Shown here piece by piece: positions 1-7,531 of a DNA stretch of 64,000 bases; position 1 is the stretch's first letter, and each line of letters starts with the position of its first letter. The position numbers and the translations under genes are program-made. The DNA is from an uncultured Lachnospiraceae bacterium (lineage in GTDB: Bacteria > Bacillota > Clostridia > Lachnospirales > Lachnospiraceae): assembly GCA_947593735.1 (NCBI GenBank), contig CANQDT010000001.1, forward strand, positions 84,833-148,832, given 5' to 3'. The notes under the pieces were generated by a model. It did not search any database, was not told where the DNA came from, and saw nothing but the letters and a program-made list of their open reading frames with translations.

Positions 1-1
1 A

Positions 2-886
2 TTCCTTCACTTTCTGGATCAGCACGTTGGTAAACGCGAGCTGCTTGTTGTTCCGGTCATCGATCTGCGGCATATTATACTGATACCGCATATATTTTTT
101 CTCATTTTTGCTATAGACAAACGAGGGGGACGTATAGGTGGAGAATCCGAGTGTGACCTGCCGGCACGGCTTGCTGTTCTCCGGTTTTGAGGACGTCTCG
201 TTCCAGACAAAATGGGACGGGACATCCTTTGTATGCTTCTTGGAGATCGACTCCGTCTTGATCCCAAGCTCGAGCCCGTCGGAGCTGATATACGCGTTGT
301 GCGGGGCGACCCGGTTATAATCCCGGAAAAAGATCGTTCCATCCACATAATCAAGTCCACTGATATGATCCTGGTGCAGCTCATTCATTTTGGAAACGGC
401 ATATTTCGTCTGTCCGTAGTGGACGTAAATCGCGTCGTACTCATTCGCGATATCGCAATAATAATGGCGGGCGCTGCGGACCGGACCGATCTTGTCCATC
501 CCATCGTACTGGCTGTACAACGCCATCAGCCGTGTAATGCCGCCCTCCGCCAGTATTTCGTATATGATATCCGCCTTTGATATCCCCGACTGGGGAATGG
601 CTTCCCGGATATTATTGATCATAATGGCAACCGGACGCTTCCTCGCCTCCGATTTTTTGATCCATTTGCCCGTGAGCGGGTTTTCCGCCATCCCGGCGTG
701 CGGGTCGACATATTCCGTCGTTTTCTCCGACGGAAGCGCCTGCTCCGTATTCTCCACAGTAAACGCGATCTCTCCCGCCGGGATCTCTTTTCCGGAAAAT
801 TTCAGATAGACCACATATCCCACGGCGGCTATGACAACCGCGACGAGAAAACCGCTTATGATTCCCAACTTCTTTTTTGTGCTCAT
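2..886 (-). CDS. DUF3048 (YerB-like) membrane-anchored protein, 3' end outside window
   Basis: The first 295 residues are visible; the C-terminus lies beyond base 1. Residues 8-29 form one hydrophobic segment after three lysines, so this is an N-terminally anchored extracytoplasmic protein; there is no lipobox cysteine, unlike Bacillus YerB, which is a lipoprotein. The DUF3048 hallmarks follow: RPVAIMINN (residues 84-92), an IPQSGISKAD segment (97-106), GPVRSARHYY (134-143) and VHYGQ (155-159). The biochemical function of the family is not established. The gene starts 13 bp after the ybeY stop with a GAGGG ribosome binding site, so it is probably the last gene of a phoH-ybeY-DUF3048 unit. Family assignment rests on these motifs. 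Confidence 0.85.
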   Translation of the reverse strand, partial: MSTKKKLGIISGFLVAVVIAAVGYVVYLKFSGKEIPAGEIAFTVENTEQALPSEKTTEYVDPHAGMAENPLTGKWIKKSEARKRPVAIMINNIREAIPQSGISKADIIYEILAEGGITRLMALYSQYDGMDKIGPVRSARHYYCDIANEYDAIYVHYGQTKYAVSKMNELHQDHISGLDYVDGTIFFRDYNRVAPHNAYISSDGLELGIKTESISKKHTKDVPSHFVWNETSSKPENSKPCRQVTLGFSTYTSPSFVYSKNEKKYMRYQYNMPQIDDRNNKQLAFTNVLIQKVKE

Positions 887-899
887 ATTTTCCCTCTTT

Positions 900-1397
900 T
901 CATCTAACATAACCCGCTTTTTGCAGGATCGCTTCCTGCATCTGCTCCATTACGGCGCGTTCCTTTTCTTCCATATGGTCGTATCCGCACAAATGGAGCA
1001 TACTGTGCGCCGTTAAAAAAGCCAGCTCCCGTTCGATCGAATGTCCATATTCCTCCGCCTGGCTTTGCACCCTGTCCAGGGAGATCACGATACTTCCAAG
1101 AAGAAGCTCCCCGGAATCCAAGTCGAAACAAAAGTCCTCCATCTCGTCCACAGGGCGAAATTGCCCGGGCGTGTCAAATTCCAGCATCGGAAATGACAGC
1201 ACATCCGTCGGCTGGTCCAGGTTCCTGGTATCCCGGTTGATCTCACGGATCCGGTCGTTTCCGGTCAGCAGCACGTCAACGGAGCTGTCGCACGGACCGC
1301 CGACAAACCGCATCGTCTCCTCCGCGAGACAGGTTATGATCGCGCGTTCGTCAACGGGCAGAACCCGATCGGTTTCTCTTTCCAGATTTATTGTCAT
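900..1397 (-). CDS. ybeY: Endoribonuclease YbeY (16S rRNA 3'-end maturation)
   Basis: 165 residues from the ATG giving MTINLERET, the usual family length; an upstream in-frame extension is not YbeY-like. YbeY is a zinc-dependent single-strand endoribonuclease acting in 16S rRNA 3' processing and ribosome quality control. The C-terminal metal site is HSMLHLCGYDH at residues 131-141, with the three ligands His131, His135 and His141; the second position is Ser where Gly is common. PTDVLSFP, a conserved family segment, is also present. The start overlaps the end of phoH by 47 bp in another frame, so the two are translationally coupled, the standard Firmicutes arrangement. Confidence 0.95.
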   Translation of the reverse strand: MTINLERETDRVLPVDERAIITCLAEETMRFVGGPCDSSVDVLLTGNDRIREINRDTRNLDQPTDVLSFPMLEFDTPGQFRPVDEMEDFCFDLDSGELLLGSIVISLDRVQSQAEEYGHSIERELAFLTAHSMLHLCGYDHMEEKERAVMEQMQEAILQKAGYVR

Positions 1398-2373
1398 GAT
1401 TCTTTGCCCTCGCCTTTCTTTCCTCATATCGGTCGTACGCGGCAACGATCTTCTGCACAAGCGGATGCCGGACGACGTCCAGGCTGGTCAGCCTCGAAAA
1501 TCCGATCTCATCCAGGTTTTTCAGCACCATCAGCGCTACGTCCAGTCCGGATACCGCGTCCGGAGGAAGGTCTTTCTGCGTCAGGTCGCCGGTAATGATC
1601 GCCTTGGAGCCAAATCCGATCCGGGTCAGGAACATCTTCATCTGCGCCGGCGTCGTATTCTGCGCCTCATCCAGAATGATGAACGCGTTGTCGAGCGTCC
1701 TGCCCCGCATATAGGCGAGCGGCGCGACCTCGATCAGTCCTTTTTCCTGATTTTTAAGAAACGTCTCCGCTCCCATGATCTCATATAGCGCGTCATAAAG
1801 CGGCCGAAGATACGGATCGATCTTGCTCTGGAGATCGCCGGGAAGGAAGCCCAGTTTCTCCCCTGCCTCGATCGCCGGTCTGGTCAAAATAATCCGGTTC
1901 ACTTCATTATTTTTGAACGCCGTGATCGCCATTGCCATCGCAAGGTACGTTTTGCCGGTTCCCGCCGGTCCGATGCCGAACACGATCATCTTGTCCCGGA
2001 TATTCTGAATATATTGTCTCTGTCCCTCTGTCTTCGGCTTGATCGGTTTCCCGTTGATATTGTGGCAGATCACGTTTTTATCCAGCTCGATCAGATCCAC
2101 CTGGTGGTTGTCCGTCAGACAAAGGGAGATCGCGTAATCCACGTTCTGCTCCGTGATCGTATTGCCGCGGTCCGCGAGATGTTTTAATTTGGCAAACACC
2201 TCCATGGCTCCGGATACATTTTTCTGCTCTCCCTGAACCAGTACCGTTCCGTTCCTGGATATGACTTCGACATGGAGCGCGCGTTCCACCTTCTTCAAAA
2301 AGCTGTCATATTGTCCGAAAATATTCTGTTCCTGTTCTTCCGATATCTCCAGCTCCTGCGCGATCATACTCAT
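1351..2373 (-). CDS. phoH: PhoH-like ATPase
   Basis: 340 residues. Walker A is GPAGTGKT (135-142) and Walker B is AFIILDEAQN (about 231-240), followed by a sensor-like TGDLTQKDLP segment; this is the P-loop core of the PhoH family. The N-terminal ~110 residues resemble the KH-like region of Firmicutes PhoH (YqfE type). PhoH proteins are thought to act on RNA, and fixed linkage to ybeY fits a role in RNA or ribosome metabolism, though the exact reaction is not known. An AGGAGA ribosome binding site lies 6 bases before the ATG. In many Firmicutes yqfC-yqfD lie directly upstream on the same strand; here yqfD is divergent. Confidence 0.93.
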   Translation of the reverse strand: MSMIAQELEISEEQEQNIFGQYDSFLKKVERALHVEVISRNGTVLVQGEQKNVSGAMEVFAKLKHLADRGNTITEQNVDYAISLCLTDNHQVDLIELDKNVICHNINGKPIKPKTEGQRQYIQNIRDKMIVFGIGPAGTGKTYLAMAMAITAFKNNEVNRIILTRPAIEAGEKLGFLPGDLQSKIDPYLRPLYDALYEIMGAETFLKNQEKGLIEVAPLAYMRGRTLDNAFIILDEAQNTTPAQMKMFLTRIGFGSKAIITGDLTQKDLPPDAVSGLDVALMVLKNLDEIGFSRLTSLDVVRHPLVQKIVAAYDRYEERKARAKNHDNKSGKRNRSGSAR

Positions 2374-2497
2374 GTGCTGTCTCCTTTGGTTTCTATACTT
2401 TCATATCGTATAATGTATCATATCAGCCGATATTTTACAAGGCATATCGCCCCTTTCCGGCGCATATATCTTAGAGAAATTGTATGGAGGCGCTTCG

Positions 2498-3769
2498 ATG
2501 TTTTTAAAAGAACTCTTGCAGGGAAAACGCCGGTTTCTCATGGATATCCTGCTTCAATGGCTCCGCGGATATGTCCGCATTGAGATCACCGGAACGGGCA
2601 CCAGCCGTTTTTTTCAGATCTGCCAGCACAGGCAGCTGCCCCTCTGGGAAAAATCTGTCGGAGCGCAAAAAGGATCCTGCTGCCTGTCTGTCGACGACGT
2701 TCCCGCCCTTGCCCCGGTTCTGCGCAAAACCCATGTAAAGTTTCATATTCTGGAAAAAAACGGCGCTCCGTTTTTTCTCTGCCGTTATAAAAAGCGGAAG
2801 CTGTTCGCCGCAGGTATCGTGCTCTGCCTGCTCTTTCTCCGTTTTTTATCGGGCTTTCTCTGGGATATCCAGATCTACGGCTCGGATCTGTATTCCCCGG
2901 CGCAGGTACAGGCTTTTCTCGAACGAAAAGGGCTGTCGCTCGGATATCCGTGTAAAAAAATCAACTGCGAAAAGCTCGAAGAACAGCTCCGCGAGCATTT
3001 TAAGGACATCGCCTGGGTATCGTGCGAGCAAAAGGGAACCCAGTTCATTGTCCATATGAAAGATACCATCGACGTCCGGGACGTCAATACGTCCAAGTCT
3101 CCCTGCGATCTGGTCGCGTCCAGGGACGGCACGATTTATTCGATCGTCACACGGAGCGGGACTCCTCTGGTGAAAAAGGGCGATAAAGTAAAAAAAGGAG
3201 ATGTGCTCATCTCCGGTATCGTTCATATTCTGGATGATTTTGACGCGGAACTGGAAACGGATTTTACAAACGCGGACGGCGACATCCTGGCGGAAACGAC
3301 CTCCATCTATAAGGATTCCTTTTCTCTGGATTATTATGCGAAAACCGAAACCGGAAGAAAACAGCATCAGTTTTTCATCCGGCTTGGCGTCTGGAATCTC
3401 CCTCTCATCCCAAACCGCGATAAATTCTCCAATTCCTATTCCATCAGCGATTATCACCGGGTGCGCCTCGGCAGGACGTTTTTTCTTCCTCTTGGCTGGG
3501 AATGGAAAACCGTCCATGAAACAACACTGGATCAGAAGACCCGTTCCAGATCCGACGCGAAAGCGCTTGCCAAAAAACGATTTAATCAATATTGCCGCAA
3601 ACAGAAACGAAAAGGGATCCGCATTCTCGACAGCAAATACAAAACGATGTTCCGGGACGGCTCCTGCGTCACCATCGGAACCATCCACAGCGTCGAATCC
3701 ATCGGTAAAATTCACGCGATCAAAAAAGAAAAGAAAAAAACTCCGGACGACCGTCCAAAAAACAGTTGA
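2498..3769 (+). CDS. yqfD: Sporulation protein YqfD
   Basis: 423 residues from the ATG giving MFLKELLQG, which has GGAGG 7 bases upstream; an ATG six codons earlier lies on top of that site and is less likely. The order is a ~90-residue N-terminal cytoplasmic domain, one hydrophobic segment at about residues 98-115, then a long extracytoplasmic domain beginning DIQIYGSDLYSPAQV, which resembles POTRA/FtsQ-type domains. This is the layout of YqfD, a mother-cell sporulation protein (stage IV) of Firmicutes with an uncertain molecular role. It is divergent from phoH across 124 bp. A sigma-E-type promoter was not convincing; a TATAAT at 2409-2414 points towards this gene but with a poor -35. Confidence 0.85.
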   Translation: MFLKELLQGKRRFLMDILLQWLRGYVRIEITGTGTSRFFQICQHRQLPLWEKSVGAQKGSCCLSVDDVPALAPVLRKTHVKFHILEKNGAPFFLCRYKKRKLFAAGIVLCLLFLRFLSGFLWDIQIYGSDLYSPAQVQAFLERKGLSLGYPCKKINCEKLEEQLREHFKDIAWVSCEQKGTQFIVHMKDTIDVRDVNTSKSPCDLVASRDGTIYSIVTRSGTPLVKKGDKVKKGDVLISGIVHILDDFDAELETDFTNADGDILAETTSIYKDSFSLDYYAKTETGRKQHQFFIRLGVWNLPLIPNRDKFSNSYSISDYHRVRLGRTFFLPLGWEWKTVHETTLDQKTRSRSDAKALAKKRFNQYCRKQKRKGIRILDSKYKTMFRDGSCVTIGTIHSVESIGKIHAIKKEKKKTPDDRPKNS

Positions 3770-3793
3770 CGAATTTCAAAACTCTGCTATAAT
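3766..3793 (+). promoter_or_regulatory. Promoter of rpsU
   Basis: TTGACG (3766-3771), 16-bp spacer, TATAAT (3788-3793) with a TG extended -10. It overlaps the last codons of yqfD, so rpsU has its own strong vegetative promoter, independent of the sporulation gene. Confidence 0.85.
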
Positions 3794-3873
3794 AGTATAC
3801 AGTGCTTTATAAGATTTTACCCAAACAGTTGTATAGCACAAGTAACAACTGGAGGGAGGTTAGGTGTGAGACT

Positions 3874-4050
3874 ATGTCAAATGTGATCGTGAAAGAAAAC
3901 GAAACGTTGGACAGCGCTCTCCGCAGATTCAAACGAAGCTGCGCGAAAGCCGGTATCCAACAGGAAATTCGTAAAAGAGAGCATTACGAGAAGCCAAGCG
4001 TACGCCGCAAGAAAAAGTCCGAAGCTGCTCGTAAACGGAAATTCAAATAA
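3874..4050 (+). CDS. rpsU: 30S ribosomal protein S21
   Basis: 58 residues, starting at ATG 3874 with GGAGGGAGG 13 bases before; an earlier in-frame start at 3802 would add residues not found in S21. The sequence is [16 protein letters not shown], a middle KRSCAKAG segment, and a very basic tail ending [16 protein letters not shown]21 is a small-subunit protein of the 30S platform near the anti-Shine-Dalgarno region. It has its own promoter and a strong terminator right after the stop, so it is monocistronic here, unlike the frequent rpsU-yqeY pair. Confidence 0.97.
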   Translation: MSNVIVKENETLDSALRRFKRSCAKAGIQQEIRKREHYEKPSVRRKKKSEAARKRKFK

Positions 4051-4064
4051 CAGCACTGCTATCT

Positions 4065-4952
4065 TCAGGAGACCACCGGAAAAACTTTCCGAAAAGTTTT
4101 TCGCGCGGTCTCTTTTTTCATATAAAGACCCTTATACGCGTACGCGATCGCCGGTAACATATCCTTATGGTTTTCCCATTCAGAATAGAGCTGCCAATGG
4201 GATATCGGGAAACTTCCATAGCAGGTCTCCGGCGTACACCATGCAATCCCCTTTGCCGTCAGCCAGTGGCCAAGCGTCCCGTGCGCGTCGCCCAGGCTCT
4301 CATGAATAAGCGTATAACCTGTTTTGCTGTACACTACGCTCAAAAGGGGCGAACTCTTTTGATAGTAAATTACCTTACCCATCTCATGATAATTCAGAAC
4401 AGCGTTTGGCTTTACATCCTTTATAAGAGCCACAAGCGCTTTTGTCTCTTTTTCTGAGAGCGCGCGGGATCCCGCGTAGCTTTCCGAAGCGCGCCGTTTT
4501 GCAGACTCAACACCAAAACCGGGACTGAAATTCCTGTTTAAATCCACGCCACGCGCGTTCGCTTTCCACCCGCGGTAACTTCCATGTCCGATACGACTCA
4601 CAAGGCTTTTCAAATCCGCGTCCTTGATACGCGCGAGCCCGTATTGGCTTATATTCACTCCATCCGGATTCAACATGGGAATAACATAAAAACATACGTT
4701 TTTAAACAATCTCCTATATGTACGTCCTCCGTAGCTGCCGGTGTAATACTGGCTGGCGCACTGTTCTATCATTTTCATGACAAGCTGCGAATTCAACCAC
4801 TCCCTTGCATGCATTGTGGACTGCAAAATTATTTTCTTTTTTGCGTTCTCGTCCCCGATCCGGACACAATACAGATCATTGCCGTCCGCAGTCGTATCTA
4901 ATACGGAAAGCCCGATGGAGTCCTGATAGTATTTCGCGAGCTTTCTGATGCC
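4065..4952 (-). pseudogene. Zinc carboxypeptidase (peptidase M14), 5'-truncated
   Basis: The open frame holds 295 residues of an M14 metallocarboxypeptidase. Visible are LSVLDTTADGNDLYCVRIG, then STMHAREW with zinc ligands His and Glu, a YVIPMLNPDGV segment, NARGVDLNRNF, and LNYHE with the third zinc ligand. Upstream the frame closes at a TGA (4953-4955) just before codons for GIRKLAKYYQ; no start codon, signal peptide or propeptide remains, and DNA beyond it is of another kind. A TTG within the zinc motif is the only possible late start and would lose conserved beta-strands. So the 5' end was removed when the neighbouring island arrived. Relatives cleave peptides or peptidoglycan stem peptides. 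The last ~15 residues are encoded by the rpsU terminator hairpin. Probably non-functional. Confidence 0.85.
4069..4118 (+). terminator. Rho-independent terminator of rpsU
   Basis: GAGACC (4069-4074) pairs with GGTCTC (4107-4112), with an inner stem GAAAAACTT / AAGTTTTTC, followed by six T (4113-4118). The hairpin lies inside the 3' end of the opposite-strand M14 gene and encodes its last residues there. The T-run favours plus-strand termination. Confidence 0.9.
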
Positions 4953-5084
4953 TCAAATGGGAGACTGTTCGACAACTCAGGATTTGTAGGGAAGTGGATT
5001 GGAGCGGAAAAATAATTTTTCAAAACTGTCTCATTGCATTCCTTATAAAAACAAGCTATGCTTAAGGGCAGGAGGTATGGGGTT

Positions 5085-5753
5085 ATGGCTAATGAAGATA
5101 AAAAAGATTTTAACGCTATGCTGAATGACAGCAAGGATATGCCAAAGTTCCAGATAATCACAGATGAAAAGAGTATAGAAAAATATGGCGGGAGCAGAAT
5201 GTATTTTGCACCGCCGATCGACTATGACAAAATAATGAAACGTATTCCCTTTGGAAGCGTGATTACTGTCGGAAAAATTCGTGAGTATTTTGCAAAATTA
5301 AGTGGCGCGGATTTTACGGAACCGATTACTGCAGGGATTTTTGTATCTATTGCAGCGTGGGCAAGTTATCAGCGTTCCGAGGATAAAACGCCTTATTGGA
5401 GAACGCTGAAAGCGAATGGGGAGTTAAATGAAAAGTATCCTGGCGGCATCAAAGCACAAAAAGAAATGCTGGAAACGGAAGGTCATACGATCATTCAAAA
5501 GGGGCGCAAAAATATCAGGTACTATGTAAAAGATTATGAAAAGGTGCTTTTTGAAGTCAACGGTCTTTTTCTTCCCCAAACCATTATGACGGGCGGTGTT
5601 CCGTATTCTCTTACTGTACCCAAATTGCCAACAAGAGACAACTTGACCGATGAGCAGTTTAATGCCATGATGGAAGAAGGCTACAATCAAGCGAAATCCG
5701 GCGAGGGACTGTCCGTAGACGAAGCCTTTTTCAAAATCCGTGAGGATATTTGA
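5085..5753 (+). CDS. Alkyltransferase-like (MGMT/ATL) domain fused to RelB-type antitoxin C-terminus
   Basis: 222 residues from the ATG giving MANEDKKDF, with GGAGG 9 bases upstream; upstream in-frame codons lie over that site. Residues ~44-135 resemble the DNA-binding winged-helix domain of methylguanine methyltransferases (IPFGSVITVGKIREYF; then PYWR ... NGELNEKYPGGIKAQKEMLETEG). The position of the methyl-accepting PCHR motif reads PYWR (103-106), so the cysteine is missing and it can only be alkyltransferase-like. From about residue 159 the sequence switches to the C-terminal part of a RelB/DinJ antitoxin (LPQTIMTGGVPYSLTVPKL, then a DEQFNAMMEEGYNQAK toxin-wrapping tail). The ribbon-helix-helix DNA-binding part expected of RelB is absent. 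The 3' end overlaps the toxin remnant start. Confidence 0.7.
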   Translation: MANEDKKDFNAMLNDSKDMPKFQIITDEKSIEKYGGSRMYFAPPIDYDKIMKRIPFGSVITVGKIREYFAKLSGADFTEPITAGIFVSIAAWASYQRSEDKTPYWRTLKANGELNEKYPGGIKAQKEMLETEGHTIIQKGRKNIRYYVKDYEKVLFEVNGLFLPQTIMTGGVPYSLTVPKLPTRDNLTDEQFNAMMEEGYNQAKSGEGLSVDEAFFKIREDI

Positions 5754-6098
5754 GTATACGGTATGGGGTGAAGCTGACGCCGCAGGCAGCCCAGCAAATC
5801 GAGGAAACGGTATAGTATATCTCTAAAATCCTCTTTGGAACCGGAAATAGCACGGAAATGGGCGGATACGCTGCAATGCGAAATCAAAAAGCTGGATTCT
5901 ATGCCGTCAAGGTACCCTCTTACTGAGGAAGAGCCGTGGCGCACTAAGGGAATCCGCAGAATGCCCGTTAAAAACTTTCTCGTTTACTATTTGGTTGACA
6001 AGGAAAGGAAAACCGTGTGGGTAACGGCGGTGATTTACAGGCGGAGAGATCAAATTTCAGCGTTGCGTGATATGCCACTGGATAACGCTGAGCAATAA
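5750..6098 (+). pseudogene. RelE/ParE-family toxin, broken by a nonsense codon and a frameshift
   Basis: Read from the TTG overlapping the antitoxin stop (TTGA), the frame gives YGVKLTPQAAQQIEETV, then TAG at 5813-5815 (one base from CAG), then YISKIL. At 5834-5836 a run of three T has one base too many; in the next frame the toxin continues as EPEIARKWADTLQCEIKKL and IRRMPVKNFLVYYLVD, ending VTAVIYRRRDQISAL. Together these make a complete ParE/RelE fold (N-terminal helical pair, then beta-sheet), a ribosome-dependent mRNase or gyrase poison in living relatives. The 4-bp overlap with the antitoxin is the normal TA arrangement. The downstream open part (5835-6098, 87 residues) has no good start site. 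Confidence 0.8.
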
Positions 6099-6122
6099 AA
6101 AACAATTTGCAGGAGATTCAAT

Positions 6123-6330
6123 ATGTTTCTGCCAACACTTCTTATCAAAAAAAGCACATTATCAAAAGGCTCTTAAACAAGAATGCGGTTTCAGAAGCAA
6201 CTGCCGTTACCTTTGAACAGGTTGGCATTATAAATCCAAATGGATTCAAACTGTTTACAAAACGGTTGTTGGAGCAGGTGTTCTTTGCCAAACGGGAGAT
6301 AGGTAGTATTTAGACACAGCAAAACTGTAA
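6123..6330 (+). pseudogene. Degraded small gene of an accessory element, function unknown
   Basis: An AGGAG 7 bases before ATG 6123 starts MFLPTLLIKKSTL, which stops after 17 codons. Shifting frame once in the A-rich stretch around 6149-6166 continues KRLLNKNAVSEATAVTFEQV and GIINPNGFKLFTKRLLEQ. A second shift near 6291 gives TGDR, a TAG (6304-6306) and YLDTAKL before a TAA. The pieces read as one ~70-residue protein with a helix-rich, possibly winged-helix layout. I do not recognise the family. A plain reading of the 6107-6313 frame as a gene would lack a ribosome binding site. The multiple lesions are inferred from reading-frame continuity only. Confidence 0.5.
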
Positions 6331-6360
6331 AGGAAGAAACTTTTGTAATCACGGAAAGTT

Positions 6361-6390
6361 GCCGCTGTCAACCGATGGCGGCTTTCTCTT
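6361..6390 (+). terminator. Possible terminator in the island
   Basis: GCCGC (6361-6365) pairs with GCGGC (6378-6382), followed by TTTCTCTTTT. Only five pairs, so weak. The surrounding interval 6331-6480 shows no coding sequence. Confidence 0.4.
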
Positions 6391-6482
6391 TTCAGCAGGT
6401 GTTCAAGAAGTCATAAAGTCGGCAGTATAGTCGAAAGGGCAATTTAAAGGGTTTTTGAACAATATGTAAGGCGGTAGGTGAT

Positions 6483-6689
6483 ATGGATGATAAACTTATA
6501 TTAAAAAACCGTCTTAAAGAAGCGCGTTCCGAAGCCGGTCTCTCTCAAACACAACTTGCGGAAATGGTGGACGTATCCCGAAACACGATAAGCTCCATTG
6601 AAACCGGACAGTTTAATCCAACTGCCAAATTAGCTCTTATACTATGTATTGCTTTAGACAAGAAGTTTGAAGATTTATTTTATTTTTAG
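6483..6689 (+). CDS. XRE-family HTH transcriptional regulator (68 residues)
   Basis: A minimal single-domain regulator: LKEARSEAGLSQTQLAEMVDVSRNTISSIETGQFNP covers the five-helix HTH_3 fold, with LSQTQLAEM as helix 2 and SRNTISSIE as the recognition helix. The C-terminus (ALDKKFEDLFYF) is the usual end of these short Cro/CI-like proteins, which often sit beside toxin-antitoxin or conjugative genes. A GGTAGGTG ribosome binding site precedes the ATG. There is no adjacent partner operon left, so the target is unknown. Base composition matches the island, not the core genome. Confidence 0.85.
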   Translation: MDDKLILKNRLKEARSEAGLSQTQLAEMVDVSRNTISSIETGQFNPTAKLALILCIALDKKFEDLFYF

Positions 6690-6856
6690 AAATATAATGG
6701 TAAATAGTGTTTGCTATTGTGTAAAAATTCGTAGAACTTTTCGAATGTTTCTTGCGGATGACAAATTTCCAACAAAGGTTGGTTGAAATAACTCTTTGAA
6801 TATGCGATAACATTCTTGCGACCGCAAAACTAAATTGCATATCGGAGGAAAATTTT

Positions 6857-7228
6857 ATGAACTTTAATGAGAAATTGATTAGCTTGAGGAAATCAAAAGG
6901 ACTTTCGCAAGAAAAATTGGGTGCGAAGTTAAAGGTTTCCCGACAGACCATTTCAAAATGGGAGTCGTGTCAATCATACCCTGATTTTCAGCGTCTCGTC
7001 CTTTTGAGCGATTACTTTGGGTTAACTCTCGACGAGTTGGTAAAGGATATTGATGTAGAGGAAGTGAGGGACAAAAACATAAACAGTGAAAAACTCAATT
7101 CAATATACAATGATGTAAATACCGCGAAAAGTATCTTCAAATGGTATTTGATAATTGGATTAAGTATCGCTGCTATTGTCATCTTGATTGTCGCTTATTT
7201 TTATATCAACGCCATTTTTAAGTGGTAG
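6857..7228 (+). CDS. XRE-family HTH regulator with C-terminal membrane segment
   Basis: 123 residues with GGAGG 7 bases before the ATG. Residues ~7-62 form an HTH_3 domain (ISLRKSKGLSQEKLGAKL, then SRQTISKWESCQSYPDF). An acidic linker (VEEVRDKNINSEK) leads to one strongly hydrophobic C-terminal helix at about residues 95-118 (YLIIGLSIAAIVILIVAYF). This HTH-plus-single-TM layout is common in Firmicutes and suggests a membrane-tethered regulator that senses the envelope. No antitoxin, protease or transporter partner sits beside it; the preceding 167 bp (6690-6856) hold nothing I can interpret. It appears intact. Confidence 0.85.
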   Translation: MNFNEKLISLRKSKGLSQEKLGAKLKVSRQTISKWESCQSYPDFQRLVLLSDYFGLTLDELVKDIDVEEVRDKNINSEKLNSIYNDVNTAKSIFKWYLIIGLSIAAIVILIVAYFYINAIFKW

Positions 7229-7266
7229 TATTTTAGGAGAACCCCAACAACAAAATACCGAAAAAC

Positions 7267-7314
7267 AGACCGTTGACACACCGGCTCCCCCGGTGAAAAG
7301 TCGACGGTCTTTTC
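7267..7314 (+). terminator. Nested stem-loop, probable terminator
   Basis: AGACCGTTGAC (7267-7277) pairs with GTCGACGGTCT (7300-7310) with one G-T wobble; inside it CACCGG pairs with CCGGTG. TTTT follows (7310-7313). It ends the HTH/TM gene transcript or marks DNA next to the former insertion sequence, whose transposase remnant starts about 25 bp later. Confidence 0.6.
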
Positions 7315-7338
7315 CAGTATCCTTACGAAAGGAGCAAG

Positions 7339-7530
7339 GTGTTCATCGCTGACGAAACTTATATCAATGTCCGCGGCGTCAAGACCTACGTCTGGCTTAT
7401 CATGAATGCCGTTACCCGTTCCATCATCGGTTACCAGGTCTCTGACAACCGTGGCGTCGGGCCCTATATCCTTGCTATGCGGATGGCTTTCCGGGGTCTT
7501 ACAAAGCTGCCAGAAAAATTTAAATTCATA
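7339..7530 (+). pseudogene. Transposase fragment (DDE type, IS6/IS240-like)
   Basis: The frame encodes FIADETYINVRGVKTYVW, then AVTRSIIGYQVSDNRGVGP and MAFRGLTKLPEKFKFI. This is the start of a DDE catalytic domain: the Asp of ADET is the first catalytic residue and the next two acidic residues are missing. The N-terminal HTH and everything after FKFI are absent; from 7531 the sequence is the 3' end of the opposite-strand EamA gene. With no terminal repeats it cannot transpose. The break gives a sharp right border of the island. Confidence 0.75.
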
Positions 7531-7531
7531 T

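Larger units (their letters stand above)
4953..7530. mobile_element. Decaying mobile-DNA island
   Basis: The segment is clearly richer in A+T than both flanks and holds only accessory genes: an alkyltransferase-like/RelB chimera, a broken toxin, a frameshifted small gene, two XRE regulators and a transposase fragment. The left edge is where M14 homology stops (4952/4953). The right edge is where transposase homology stops (about 7530), two bases before the stop codon of the opposite-strand EamA gene. No integrase, relaxase, terminal inverted repeat or target duplication was found, so it appears to be a remnant rather than a complete element. Confidence 0.7.

Noticed and set aside
2846..3715. 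Long open frame antisense to yqfD
   Set aside because: No ribosome binding site, skewed low-complexity protein, and it lies wholly opposite a recognised gene.
4898..5161. Small minus-strand gene bridging the island edge
   Set aside because: It crosses the junction in a frame different from the M14 gene and has no ribosome binding site.
5813..5837. Programmed frameshift or recoding in the toxin gene
   Set aside because: It would need both stop-codon read-through and a shift within 25 bases, with no slippery heptamer or pseudoknot seen; decay is simpler.
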